In this document: positions 33,950-45,137 of the stretch, piece after piece | How positions within the stretch are numbered: the stretch's first letter is position 1 | Layout of the letters: every line of letters starts with the position of its first letter | DNA from: Dendrolimus kikuchii | Taxonomy: Eukaryota; Arthropoda; Insecta; Lepidoptera; Lasiocampidae | Direction: 5' to 3' | Length of the DNA stretch: 64,000 bases | NCBI GenBank assembly: GCA_019925095.2 | Contig: CM034402.1 | Coordinates: forward strand, 12,597,501-12,661,500 | Position numbers and translations under genes: made by a program | The notes under the pieces: generated by a model | Databases searched by the model: none | What the model was told of the DNA's origin: nothing | What the model saw: only the letters and a program-made list of their open reading frames with translations

Positions 33950-35200
33950 TAGTGTCGCTTTTTCATTTCACTTTTTCGTTTCATCGAATTTCAAATCACA
34001 ATGATTCTAAAGAAGTATCACTTCAAAAACTCTTGGGTCAAAACATGTATTATATATACTATATGCTGCTACACAATGGTTTTTGAATAAAGATATTTCT
34101 TAGTTCGATATATTTGAAAACAGAAAAAACCTTACACTGCTTTGTATTGCAAAACACTGTTCTTTAAAAAAATGCTGCTCAAGCTATTTAAATTAAATCA
34201 ATATAGGTGAATCTTCTAAATAATATAAGATTCATCTCTGTCTTTCACTTTGGACCAAGCAATCAGTGTTCCATAAAACATAAACTTGAATCATTCAATT
34301 TTTGGCTTTTAATCGAATTCATTCAATTTCGTTGATCTTTATAATGTCTGAATTAGATATATTTTGATATTCTTAGTATATCCGATGTTATTAGTTTCAT
34401 AATTATACATTATGTTAGAAATTGAACCTTTATAAACCTATATGAGTAATAAGGTTCATGCTATAATTAAATTTTCAATGGTATCCCTGTAATTGTTTTA
34501 CAATTGTATCAATTTCAAAGGTAAACCATACTGGGTACTGAAACCACAGGGCAATACGTTATATACACCGATCCAACCCTTGTACCTTGAACGTGTATCT
34601 TTAATGTGTTAACGTGGTCTAGTTGGAGGAACAAGAATAATGTTTTTCAATACTTTGCTAAAAGAAAACTGACTTAATATCATGAAAATAGTTAGTTTAA
34701 TGTTTTTTCAAATTTAAAATAGAGAAAGTGAATAATAAAAGCCTTTTTAATAGCTGCACCTTTCACAATTTTTGGAATGGAAAGTATCGTGTTATGCTAT
34801 TATTACACGTTTCAATTACATCTTTCAATTTGAATGAACCATTTAATATTAGGTTAATATAGAAGAACAAATAACACTAGCTAGCGATGTCAATCGCAAA
34901 AACGTAAGTCTAAATAGGTCCTTAATTCTGAATTGAAAAGACCACAAGTCAATCATTCTTTAGTCAATTTGTGATATGTCTTATTATTCCAAATATATCA
35001 ATACATATCAGCTCTGCAATTTCAAAACCTAGCAACAGATATTTTTATTTTTAGTAAAGTTTGGCATTTCGCAATGTATTGTGCGTGCCAAAACAAGAGA
35101 AAACTGTATCATAACATGATATTGCCCCTAATAAGCTTAATAAATAGTTTTGAAATAGCATGCTGTTGAAGTTCATGACAATTCTTTGCGCTATATTGTA
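33950..35200. other. AT-rich DNA, nothing recognised
   Basis: No supported feature. Confidence 0.4.
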
Positions 35201-35203
35201 TAA

Positions 35204-35537
35204 ATGTATGTGAAGAAGGTAAGGAAAGGAATGCTCCGTTGGTTCGGGCATGTGGAAAGAATGCATGATGAAAGAATGAATAAACAGATATACAATGCAA
35301 AAGTGGATGGATGCAGAAGTCGTGGAAGGCCACGACACACCGTCCATGATCAAATTGATCGTGTACTAGCAGAAGGTGATGTCAGGAGCCGTAAGAACAG
35401 ACGAGCGTGCATGACAAGAGTTATGAATGTCAAAGAAGCAAGTGAGGTGTGTAAGAATAAGCCTAAATGGCGCTCTGTTGTTCGTGCCTACCCCGCAAGG
35501 GAACTGGCGTGAAGTTATATATGTATGTATGTGAAGA
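35204..35537 (+). mobile_element. RTE-type LINE 3' fragment with 13-bp target duplication
   Basis: The insert 35,217-35,524 encodes about 95 residues of the RTE ORF2 C-terminus: GMLRWFGHVERMHDERM, then RSRGRPRHTVHDQIDRVL, then the RAYPARELA end and a TATG-rich tail. The flanks atgtatgtgaaga at 35,204-35,216 and 35,525-35,537 are identical. The apparent start codon lies in the target duplication, so the frame is not a gene. The G(R/K)LRW.GHV.RM and GRPR motifs are typical of the region after the polymerase domain in RTE-like elements. Confidence 0.9.
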
Positions 35538-35539
35538 GC

Positions 35540-35630
35540 GTACCAAGCGGAAAACCATCGTCTGTGCCTATCCCTATAGAAAGCAGGCGTGATAATATGT
35601 ATGTATAAGTATATATATTGTAAATTTTCT
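35540..35630 (+). repeat. Degenerate RTE tail
   Basis: The phrases 'gtgcctatccctatagaaag', 'aggcgtgataatatg' and 'tatgtataagtatatat' look like a diverged copy of the same RTE end, directly after the younger one. Confidence 0.4.
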
Positions 35631-35639
35631 TGGGAAGCA

Positions 35640-35985
35640 ACGGTTTTTAAGTTACACAGCTGATATATTTTAGTCCAAATTAGTAAAAAAACATTGAAAA
35701 TCAATAGAAAAAAAATTCAGTTGCAGAGGTGAAATAAGAACAACGTGCAAAAATGTATTAAGGTTTTGTAGCGGTTTTAAAAGGCAAAAGTTTTGTTGCG
35801 CATATCCAACTTATGAGTGAAGTTTCGTACGCAAAAGAATACTTGCGAATGGCACTTTATAAAACTTGTTAAGTAGACGTATTGCTATTATCCACACAAC
35901 ATATGACGTGTGAAGAAATTTTAAGTAACTTCTTTGTTTTCTTAATCAGTGTTCTTCATTCGAGTCAAGGTTATGTATATCGTTT
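35640..35985. other. AT-rich DNA, nothing recognised
   Basis: No supported feature. Confidence 0.4.
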
Positions 35986-35990
35986 AGTAT

Positions 35991-36508
35991 TATTACGAGT
36001 TGCGAGACTCGAATTAAAATGCCGTTGGAATTATTATAAAGTTTATTAGAACCATACAAACACGTATAACACAGGTACAAATATAACCGAACACAACAAA
36101 TCCAAACGTAATGCAGAAGGTCGTAATTCAATGAAACGTGCAAAGTCCGTCACTATGAGATTCCCGATTGTTCACACGTCACGCCTTAATCGTAGTTGTC
36201 GCTGAAATGCCTCCCTCCCTCTATTAGGCCATCGTTCTATACTGCACAAATCCAATGTGCCCGCCCGGAAACGTGGACCGAAATTCCTAGAATCAGCTTG
36301 TACTTTAATCCGTAACACCTGGCTAATGATTACAATAGAACAATAGGCTGCTCTCTAGAAACGTATGCTAATAAATAAGTAAACAAAAGAAGACGATCAT
36401 AAAATAATTACAATTAGTTCAAATGCAAATGCATGCAAAGGTAATAAAATGTGTTTTTACAGGTATGCAGCTCGAATTTGTATTTTTGTCGGCGCTTAGG
36501 TTGTAACA
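35991..36508 (-). repeat. Solo LTR, copy 2, with 4-bp target duplication
   Basis: It aligns along its whole length with the solo LTR at 14,226-14,701, with the same start (TGTTACAACCTAAGCGC on the minus strand) and a slightly changed end (ctcgtaata). An extra segment near 36,260-36,300 makes it longer. GTAT flanks both sides (35,987-35,990 and 36,509-36,512). Confidence 0.75.
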
Positions 36509-36509
36509 G

Positions 36510-37080
36510 TATATACTCTGACCCAGGTTTTAATATTTTAGAATTTAACTTATACGTATGACCTTCAAAAAATGTTCTCCAGTGGAACTTAGTTCGAATA
36601 AAAATATTTAAATTTAAGATTAAGGTGGTATAGTTGTATAACAAGATGGATTGCTTGTGTAAAGAATACGATGCAGATTTTTCATGTAAAAGAAGACGTC
36701 TGCTATAATAGGAGAGTACGACATAAAAAATATATATTGTCTCTACAATAATTAATTACAATCCTCTGATTTTAACGACTAACAACACAACTTAAGTGCT
36801 ATGTTTTAGTCATTTATATGCATCCTCTAATATAAATAGACTTAAAACTTTCTACACTACAAAAAATATTTACCAAAAGATCAATACAAAAAATACTACG
36901 AAAAAAATTTCAGGACGTTTATGTGTTCCGGAGAAAAATTAACTACAAAGTAGAAGGATTCGTCAGCACTACGTCTGTTAGGTCTTTGCTAGTCCATAAA
37001 AGACCTATAACGATTCGTTTTAATACATCCACTACTCAAATTGTATAGAATAGAAAGTTAGTTTAGCTTATTTGATCGTA
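36510..37080. other. AT-rich DNA, nothing recognised
   Basis: No supported feature. Confidence 0.4.
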
Positions 37081-37084
37081 ATAT

Positions 37085-37170
37085 AACTACGTTTTAACGG
37101 TTTTAAGCGCGATAATTTATTTGAAACCGTTAAAACGTAGTTTTATTATGCATAGAAGTCGCGAAAACTT
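37085..37170. repeat. Palindromic MITE-like repeat, internally deleted
   Basis: The left arm 'actacgttttaacggtttta' and the right arm 'accgttaaaacgtagtttta' are almost directly joined. The copy continues to 'cgcgaaaacttaag', the family's outer end. Confidence 0.65.
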
Positions 37171-37315
37171 AAGAAAATATTATTTAATCATGTTATTTAT
37201 ATTCTTTATTTTATATTTTTTTAATTTTTGTTTTATACTAACTTGTTAGTTATAGGTTCAATATTTAAAATATGTATGTTAAACTTTAAAATAATGAAAA
37301 ATTATGTACACATAT

Positions 37316-37555
37316 TGATCTGGCCGATTGCCAGATTTCAAGGGTGCAAGGGTAAGAGGGAATGGAGATAAATGGACACTTATCACCAAGCTCTTGGAAC
37401 CCGGTTAGTATTGCAATTGGGTGGATATCTCAAATGCGCGCGCGATGCGTGAATGTTTTTACGACGGATCGATTCAGACTGATCGTTGAGACGCGGAAGT
37501 GCGGGGTAAATTACTTTTTCGGGGAATCATCGTTCGTTACGCGGTGGCGTGAACA
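37316..37555 (-). repeat. BEL/Pao 3' LTR of the minus-strand element
   Basis: On the minus strand it starts TGTTCACGCCACCGCG and ends GGCCAGATCA. It keeps a 44-base segment (gcacttccgcg... region) missing from the LTR at 42,634, but has lost 107 bases that the LTR at 42,634 retains (42,769-42,875). The TG...CA ends suggest a real LTR boundary at 37,316, but a deletion there cannot be excluded. Confidence 0.8.
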
Positions 37556-37601
37556 TCCTGGGGCCCGGGGAAAAGGTGACGGCTCCCATTTATAGTGCTG
37601 A

Positions 37602-40600
37602 CTAAGTGCTGTTGTCGTCGAGGGGAAGACGAGCAATCTTTGTGACTGGTCTCGTTAAGCTGCCATCCTTGGTGCTGAGTTCTACGACTCGGACGACGTC
37701 ATCCCTTCCGGGCAGAATCTTCTTTATTCTTCCCATCTTCCACTGGAGTCTGGGAAGATTATCCTCCTTTATGAGTACCAGCTCACCAATCTTGGGTCGA
37801 CTGGTTTCCGTAGTCCATTTAGATCGGGATTGGAGAGTGTGCAGGTAGGATTTCGACCACAAGGTCCAAAATCGCTGAGCCAACGCTTGCACTAAGCGAA
37901 AACGTCGTAGGGTTGATGGAGGAGAGGATTCATGGGAATGTTCGGGTAATGCGGTAAGTGGGCGACCTATAAGGAAATGACCAGCGGTTAGGACTTCGAA
38001 GTCTGTAGGGTCTGAAGACAGAGGGCAGAGTGGTCGAGAGTTGAGAACGGCCTCAATACGGGCTAAGAGTGTAGAAAATTCTTCAAAGGTCAGATGCTGC
38101 TCACCTAATACGCGATAGAGTAATTGCTTAGTAGATTTCACGGCTGCCTCGTGCAGACCGCCAAAAGAAGGAGCTGAGGGCGGATTGAGCAACCATGTGA
38201 TCTGCTGTGTGGCTAGCTTGTGCGTAATTCTATCATCATTGGCCTTTAAGAAGTTTTGTACTTCTATGAGCTGATTTCTTGCGCCGACATAGTTTGTACC
38301 GCAATCAGAGCGAATTAGGGTAGGGATTCCGCGCCGACTAACGAACCTTTGCAATGCCGCAAAAAAGGCGTCCGTAGAAAGTTCCGAGACAGCCTCTAAG
38401 TGCACTGCCTTGGTGGCGAGACAAACGAAAACACAAAAGTAGCCTTTGAGAAGTTTGGCATTGCGTAGAGTACTTGATTTAATTAGGAATGGTCCGGCAA
38501 AATCCGTGGACACTTGACTAAACACCGGTTGTGGGCTGACTCGATCAGCCGGTAGGTCGGCCATAAAAGGGGGATTCGGCTGAGCTCGATGCCTAAAACA
38601 GCGTACACATTTAAAGACACGGTGACGAATGACTCGCCTTCCAGATAAAATCCAGTATTGTTGACGGAGTAGTGCGTGTAGTGTATCTGCGCCCGGGTGG
38701 CAGTGTATAGTGTGGAAATGATCTATAATTAGGTCCACAAGGGGGCTTGAACTGGGTAAGATGAGGGGATGTTGTGTGTCATATCTAAGGGCTGAGTTGG
38801 ACAAGCGCCCTCCTACTCTAAGAAGACCATCCTTGAGAAAGGGCGAGAGGCGTTGTATTCGCACTGTACATAATTTGTTAGTTTGCAGTCGGTGGATGTC
38901 TTCAGCGAACATATTTTGTTGGACTGAGCGTACCCAGTGTAAGAGCGCTTTCTTACGTTCGTCTACGGTAATGGGACCAACGATGCGAGAGTGAGAAGAT
39001 ACCAAGCAATTGTGTGCAAAACGTTTAATACATGCGGTTACGCCTACAAGTGTGTCTAAGGAGCTGAATCTCGTGAGTAAATCCGTGTCTAGATCAGGAA
39101 CCGCGATGTGAGCTACCATTTTTCTGGGTTTTAGACCAGGCAGTCGGCAGGGTTAAGAGCTGAGGGTACATGTCTCCAAGTAGGGTTACATGGATTGGCT
39201 GCAATGGCAGAGACTCGATTGGCCTCAAAGACCTGTAGGGATTGAGAAGGAGTTTTAAGCCAGGCGAGTACGATAGTACTGTCTGACCAACAAAAGTGTT
39301 GCTGAATGGTAATGTGGGCAGAAAGTTGAACAGAGACGCGAGAAATGAGCAGCGAAGTGAGGTGTGCAGCTGAAAGTTCCAGCTTTGGTATAGTCTGTCG
39401 GGTTTTAATGGGGGCTACCTTGGATTTAGAAACAAGTAGTCTGACGTGTACCTGACCCGTGATATTCGTTTCATGAAGATAGACTGCGGCTGCATATCCG
39501 GATTCGGATGCATCGGCAAAACCGTGTAGGGTGTAGGTGGAATCTTTGCTGGTGCAAATTGTTCTGGGGAGTCGAAGAGCAGAGAGTAGAGGTAAGTCTT
39601 CAAAAATGTGCTGAAATTGAAATGTGACATCATTGGGAGCCGATTCATCCCAGTCTAACTTTAGAGTCCATAGGTGCTGAATGAGCAGTTTTGCGCGGAA
39701 AATAACTGGGCTGATCCATCCACTAGGATCGTATAAACGAGCGATGGTACTGAGTATTGACCTTTTGGTAAATTTTTCCAGTGTAGGTACCGAAATGTGA
39801 TATGTAAATTCGTCCGTTTGGGGTATCCATTGCATACCAAGTACCTTGATTGCATTGGAGTCGGGTACAACATCAAAATCCTTGGGTATGTCACATTGAT
39901 CATCCGGGAAGCGTTCTAAAAGCTGACGAGAGTTTGAGGTCCACTTTCGCAAATGAAATCCCCCTAGGGCTAGTAACTCAATGAGTTCAGTCTGCAGAGC
40001 TATTGCCTTGTCAACTGAATCATGCCCAGTCAGAATGTCATCCACGAATATGGAGTGCGTAAGAACCTGTGCAGCCTGGGGAAAACGGTGACCTTCATCA
40101 GTGACCAGCTGTATAATAGATCGATTGGCGAGGAAGGGGCTGGGTCGTAGGCCATACGTGACAGTGGACAGGGCGTAAGTGAGCAGAGGTTGATCTGGAG
40201 AAGAGCGCCATAGAATGAGTTGGAACCGTCTGTGGTCTGGGTGAACTAGTATATTTCTAAACATCATCTGGATGTCTGTACTAAAGACCACTTTGTGAGT
40301 ACGAAAATTTAGAATGATGTCAGTAATATCACGTTGGAGCGGTGGGCCAGTGTGCAGACAGTCATTAAGACTGACACCATTAGAGCTCTTACAGCTGCCA
40401 TCAAAAACCGTGCGAAGTTTTTCAGAGTTGGCTTTGAAGATGCCATGATGCGGGACGTAAAAATGGTCTTTTCCTTTAAATGTGCTGGGGTGACAAAGAG
40501 CCATGTGGCCCATGTCAATGTATTCCTTCATGAAGTCGATATATTTTGAGCGGAGGGTAGGATCTCTTTGGAGTTTGCGCTCCAAATTAAGGAATCGTCG

Positions 40601-41175
40601 TAGTGCAATAGCGTGGGTTGCACCGAGCTTAGGTGCCTTTGTAAGAAAGGGAAGGGATACTATGTATCGCCCTGTGGGATCACGTGTGGTGGTAGAACGA
40701 AAGTTCTCCTCACACTCGTCAGAGGTTGAGTTGTCCTTTGATTGCACTTCTTCGACTTCCCAGAATCTCTCCAGAGCGGAGTGTATTTCTTTATTTGAGT
40801 GTTGGGGTTGTAAACAGTCAATATTTACTAGTGCTGAATTAACTTGAGGCTCAGGCTTTGTGTAGTTTGGATTGATAGGACCTAAAAGAGCGAAATTGAA
40901 GATCGTGCCGAAGGCTATTGGCCTGCCGGGGCCCAAAAAAATTTTGTTACCATCCAAAATTTGGCCCAAGACATCAGAACCCATAATCATTTTGGTTAGC
41001 TTTATCAGAGAAAGTAACAGGGCTGCCGGGCAAGTGATTATTATGATAAACTTTATTATCATAGTGCTGAGTATGAAACTGGGATTTATTTTGTTTACGT
41101 GATGTAGTGGATGGTGTATATTGTAGCGATGGTATGGGTGGGTGTAGTGTAGTATTGTGTAAGTGAGTAGCAGGT
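37602..41175 (-). pseudogene. pol: BEL/Pao pol, minus-strand copy, broken
   Basis: Two frames cover reverse transcriptase plus RNase H (41,062-39,131) and integrase with the C-terminal region (39,119-37,602). They align almost residue for residue with the plus-strand pol at 45,132-49,283. Two deletions break it. One of about 431 bases (relative to 45,321-45,751) removes the aspartic protease active site and shifts the frame. The other of 124 bases (relative to 47,600-47,723) lies between RNase H and integrase and also shifts the frame. Both junctions show short microhomology (tga and actg). Polymerase FVDD and the integrase D, D and E residues are still encoded, but no continuous product is possible. 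Confidence 0.93.
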
Positions 41176-41177
41176 AG

Positions 41178-42618
41178 TCATTGTTGTGAATTAATAGGTG
41201 AATTACGACGAGAAGAGTTTCTTGATTCCGTGGTTGGGCGGGTGTGTTCTTGTCCTCTTAGTTGTGGGGGCAAGAGGTGAGAATTGTCATATGTGGGTGA
41301 TTCAAAGCCACTGCGATGTAAGGTGGTATGGTGTTTCTCGCTATCACATTCTCTACACCGTCCTGTGGATCTGCACTCGTCAGAGTAATGGGGTCCTAGA
41401 CACTTACGGCACCGTTCATGAGCTTGGATAAAATCCCAGCGCCCTTGCGTAGGCTGTCTTAGGTATTCACCGCAGTTCAGCAACCTGTGTCCTCTAACGT
41501 GACACCAAGGGCAGTAATAATTATTGGTCGGTGCTGGTGGGTGGGCGGAATCTTGTGCTATGGGCTCGAAATATTGTGTAGACTGTGGGTATCCTTGAGC
41601 GTACTGTACAGGGTACGCTTGACTTTGTAGAGGATATGCAGGGCGCGTTAAAAGTGGGCGGACGGAAGTAGTGGGCTGAAAACGAACGTGCCGAATTTCT
41701 GGGCTGGGTGCAGAAGCGCGTGGTTGGTACCGTGCTGAGGGAGAAGCACGTTCAGTTTGTCTGTATGTCGGGCTGAGGGGAGGGGGGGGTGGGTTATATG
41801 TCTCAGTTTCTGTGCAACGTGCATGGTCTTCTAAGAATGTGATTACATCCTTTAAGGTGGGCAGAGTGTCTGAAGACCCATGCGTTCGTTCAAATAATGT
41901 GCGAAGCTCGCCCTTTAACTTCCGCACTACTATTGACACTAGGACGTAGTCTGAGTCATGTAGTGGTAAGTTTAGGTTTTTAAGCGCCGATTGGGTTGAA
42001 ATAAGAGGGGCTAAAAATAACTGTCTGATTTGTGAGCGGGTGGTGATGTGGGGTAACTCTAGTATCATATCTATAAACCTATCAATGAGAACTCGGCGAT
42101 TTTCGTAGCGATTGGCAAGTGTTGTCATCGCTACATCGTAGTTCTCATCGGTAACCTTGAGGTGTGATACCATACTGAGAGCTTCTCCGGAGAGGCAAGA
42201 AAATAAATAGTGTAATTTAACTGCACCTGACAAATTACCGGCAGTGTCCGTAAGGCTTTTGAAAATTGTTATGAAAGATGGCCAATCCTCAAGCTTGGAA
42301 GAAAATTTGGGTAGATCTATTTTGGGCAGAACAGTAGACGTGGAGAATGTGGGCGAGCTTGGTTTGATGCTTGAGCTGATGGTGATGTTTGCCACCAAAA
42401 TTTTTTCATATGCTTCTATAGCCGAGGTGTAGTAGTCAAAGTACCATTTTTCCACTTTGTCGTCAAGGTCTTTAGAGTCCAAGATCTCATAATATACTGT
42501 ATCCAACTTGCCCTTTATATCGTCCAATTTTGTAAAGCGCCCTATGAAATCGTTTACACTATACTTTTTGTCTCCTTTTAATATAAGGTTAGCTGGCAGA
42601 TTGCGATTTGGTAGGCAT
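41178..42618 (-). pseudogene. gag: BEL/Pao gag, minus-strand copy
   Basis: The frame encodes a gag protein with a DUF1759-type region (LPKIDLPKFSSKLEDWPSF) and a C-terminal nucleocapsid part with zinc knuckles (CPWCHVRGHRLLNC, CRKCLGPHYSDEC). It keeps eight Cs in the C-run where the plus copy has nine, so the middle of gag stays in frame here. A 44-base deletion just after the leader ATG (42,618-42,616), relative to 43,671-43,714, throws that ATG out of frame. The longer open frame begins at an ATG inside the neighbouring LTR (42,692), which is not original. The stop is a TGA followed by CTA, as in the plus copy. Confidence 0.9.
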
Positions 42619-42633
42619 GACGATGAGAAGTGC

Positions 42634-42936
42634 TGTTCACGCCACCGCGTAACGAACGATGATTCCCCGAAAAAGTAATTTCGTAAAAACATTCACGCAT
42701 CGCGCGCGCATTTGAGATATCCACCCAATTGCAATACTAACCGGGTTCCAAGAGCTTGGTGATAAGTGGCAAGTGAATCTAGTTGTGAAGCGGGAGATAT
42801 ATAACAAGAGAACACGCACTGCTGCTCCTGTATCGCAGACGCTCCGGTTACTCAGCTCATATTATTACGGGTGAGTCCATTTATCTCCATTCCCTCTTAC
42901 CCTTGCACCCTTGAAATCTGGCAATCGGCCAGATCA
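42634..42936 (+). repeat. BEL/Pao 5' LTR of the plus-strand element
   Basis: It starts TGTTCACGCCACCGCG directly after the minus copy's gag leader and ends at or after GGCCAGATCA. It lacks the 44 bases present in the copies at 37,316 and 49,330. A TATA-like 'gagatatataac' lies at about 42,794. The inner boundary is uncertain. A TGGCGACC that could begin a tRNA-Arg-type primer site lies at 42,965, and an AATAAA lies near 43,061, so the LTR may be longer than shown. Confidence 0.75.
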
Positions 42937-43645
42937 TATGGTCTTTCGAACCGAATATTCCAACTGGCGACCTATTTATACAGTCTGCAACAACCGTATT
43001 TTGCCATTTTATGGTTAATTCAAACCAAATTGTAAATTTTCGCATACCTAAAAAGTTAAATAAACAATCATTATCAATCTGCCCATTTACCCGTTTTCTG
43101 CCCTTGTTTTTTCTTTTTTGTTTTCTTATAAACATATTACTTCTGCCCTTATATATTTGAATACCCATTCCACATTCCTCAGATAATTACGCAAATTGCT
43201 ACACGATAACTATTTTTTGGTACGTAGGTAGGTTAATATAACCTCGAGTACGTATTCTGTACTTTATTCAGCACACCTATTCTCGAATACTTGCACTAAA
43301 CGTGATATCGGATCGATATAATAATATTGAATATTATATTCGTTTCACTCGGTGTGGTTAGCTTGCCGTGCAACTTTTATAGCTTATATATAGCTTCGTG
43401 TTTATTAAGACTCAGCGCACACGACAGTTTGATATATATTTTTTTTCCTAATCATTTTTATTTATTTCGTATTTCTTACGTTTCTCTGGCTGCTTTCTTG
43501 CGTGTTCTTTATTAGCATCAGTAAAAAAAAAAAAAAAAAAATAAAAAAATAAAAAAAATAAAATAAAAAAAAAAAAAAAATTTTTTTTTTTTTTTTTTTT
43601 CTTTTCGTTTGCTTTTCCTTTTCTTATTGTGCACTTCTCATCGTC
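42937..43645 (+). other. BEL/Pao untranslated leader with A/T block
   Basis: The first 556 bases (to 43,492) are repeated in inverse at 49,513-50,068. Then comes an A-rich tract (43,523-43,580, with a terminal A16) meeting T20 (43,581-43,600), followed by pyrimidine-rich sequence up to the gag start. The sequence gcacttctcatcgtc just before the ATG is shared with the minus copy. Confidence 0.75.
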
Positions 43646-45131
43646 ATGCCTACCAAATCGCAATCTGCCATCTTTATGCAAACCCATAAGTACATAACTT
43701 TCCTATTAGAGATAGCTAACCTTATATTAAAAGGAGACAAAAAGTATAGTGTAAACGATTTCATAGGGCGCTTTACAAAATTGGACGATATAAAGGGCAA
43801 GTTGGATACAGTATATTATGAGATCTTGGACTCTAAAGACCTTGACGACAAAGTGGAAAAATGGTACTTTGACTACTACACCTCGGCTATAGAAGCATAT
43901 GAAAAAATTTTGGTGGCAAACATCACCATCAGCTCAAGCATCAAACCAAGCTCGCCCACATTCTCCACGTCTACTGTTCTGCCCAAAATAGATCTACCCA
44001 AATTTTCTTCCAAGCTTGAGGATTGGCCATCTTTCATAACAATTTTCAAAAGCCTTACGGACACTGCCGGTAATTTGTCAGGTGCAGTTAAATTACACTA
44101 TTTATTTTCTTGCCTCTCCGGAGAAGCTCTCAGTATGGTATCACACCTCAAGGTTACCGATGAGAACTACGATGTAGCGATGACAACACTTGCCAATCGC
44201 TACGAAAATCGCCGAGTTCTCATTGATAGGTTTATAGATATGATACTAGAGTTACCCCACATCACCACCCGCTCACAAATCAGACAGTTATTTTTAGCCC
44301 CTCTTATTTCAACCCAATCGGCGCTTAAAAACCTAAACTTACCACTACATGACTCAGACTACGTCCTAGTGTCAATAGTAGTGCGGAAGTTAAAGGGCGA
44401 GCTTCGCACATTATTTGAACGAACGCATGGGTCTTCAGACACTCTGCCCACCTTAAAGGATGTAATCACATTCTTAGAAGACCATGCACGTTGCACAGAA
44501 ACTGAGACATATAACCCACCCCCCCCCTCCCCTCAGCCCGACATACAGACAAACTGAACGTGCTTCTCCCTCAGCACGGTACCAACCACGCGCTTCTGCA
44601 CCCAGACCAGAAATTCGGCACGTTCGTTTTCAGCCCACTACTTCCGTCCGCCCACCTTTAACGCGCCCTGCATATCCTCTACAAAGTCAAGCGTACCCTG
44701 TACAGTACGCTCAAGGATACCCACAGTCTACACAATATTTCGAGCCCATAGCACAAGATTCCGCCCACCCACCAGCACCGACCAATAATTATTACTGCCC
44801 TTGGTGTCACGTTAGAGGACACAGGTTGCTGAACTGCGGTGAATACCTAAGACAGCCTACGCAAGGGCGCTGGGATTTTATCCAAGCTCATGAACGGTGC
44901 CGTAAGTGTCTAGGACCCCATTACTCTGACGAGTGCAGATCCACAGGACGGTGTAGAGAATGTGATAGCGAGAAACACCATACCACCTTACATCGCAGTG
45001 GCTTTGAATCACCCACATATGACAATTCTCACCTCTTGCCCCCACAACTAAGAGGACAAGAACACACCCGCCCAACCACGGAATCAAGAAACTCTTCTCG
45101 TCGTAATTCACCTATTAATTCACAACAATGA
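43646..45131 (+). pseudogene. gag: BEL/Pao gag, plus-strand copy, frameshifted
   Basis: Gag forms the capsid/nucleocapsid shell of the retrotransposon particle and packages its RNA. From the ATG at 43,646 the frame encodes the N-terminal and DUF1759-type regions (LPKIDLPKFSSKLEDWPSF at about 43,980). It ends early at 44,557 because a run of nine Cs near 44,519-44,527 has one more C than the minus copy. The rest of gag continues in another frame from about 44,484 to the TGA at 45,129-45,131. It carries three zinc-knuckle-like motifs at about 44,796-44,837, 44,898-44,936 and 44,951-44,990 (C-x2-C-x4-H-x4-C and variants). The extra C could be a true mutation or a homopolymer sequencing error. 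Confidence 0.92.
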
Positions 45132-45137
45132 CTACCT
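45129..45137 (+). promoter_or_regulatory. Candidate leaky stop (UGA CUA) between gag and pol
   Basis: Gag's last frame and pol are in the same frame, separated only by TGA followed by CTACCT. UGA CUA is an established readthrough context in some viruses and cellular genes. The minus copy has the same bases at the equivalent place (about 41,172-41,180). Readthrough as the way to make pol is inference. Confidence 0.55.

Noticed and set aside
35204..35512. Complete small gene with ATG and stop
   Set aside because: The ATG lies in the target-site duplication of a truncated RTE insertion, so the start is accidental.
42937..42972. Primer-binding site of the BEL element
   Set aside because: TGGCGACC at 42,965 fits the start of a tRNA-Arg-type site, but the match is only 8 bases and lies about 28 bases from the proposed LTR end, so I do not call it.
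43448..43687. Lysine- and phenylalanine-rich minus ORF
   Set aside because: It is a translation of the A/T homopolymer block in the BEL leader.
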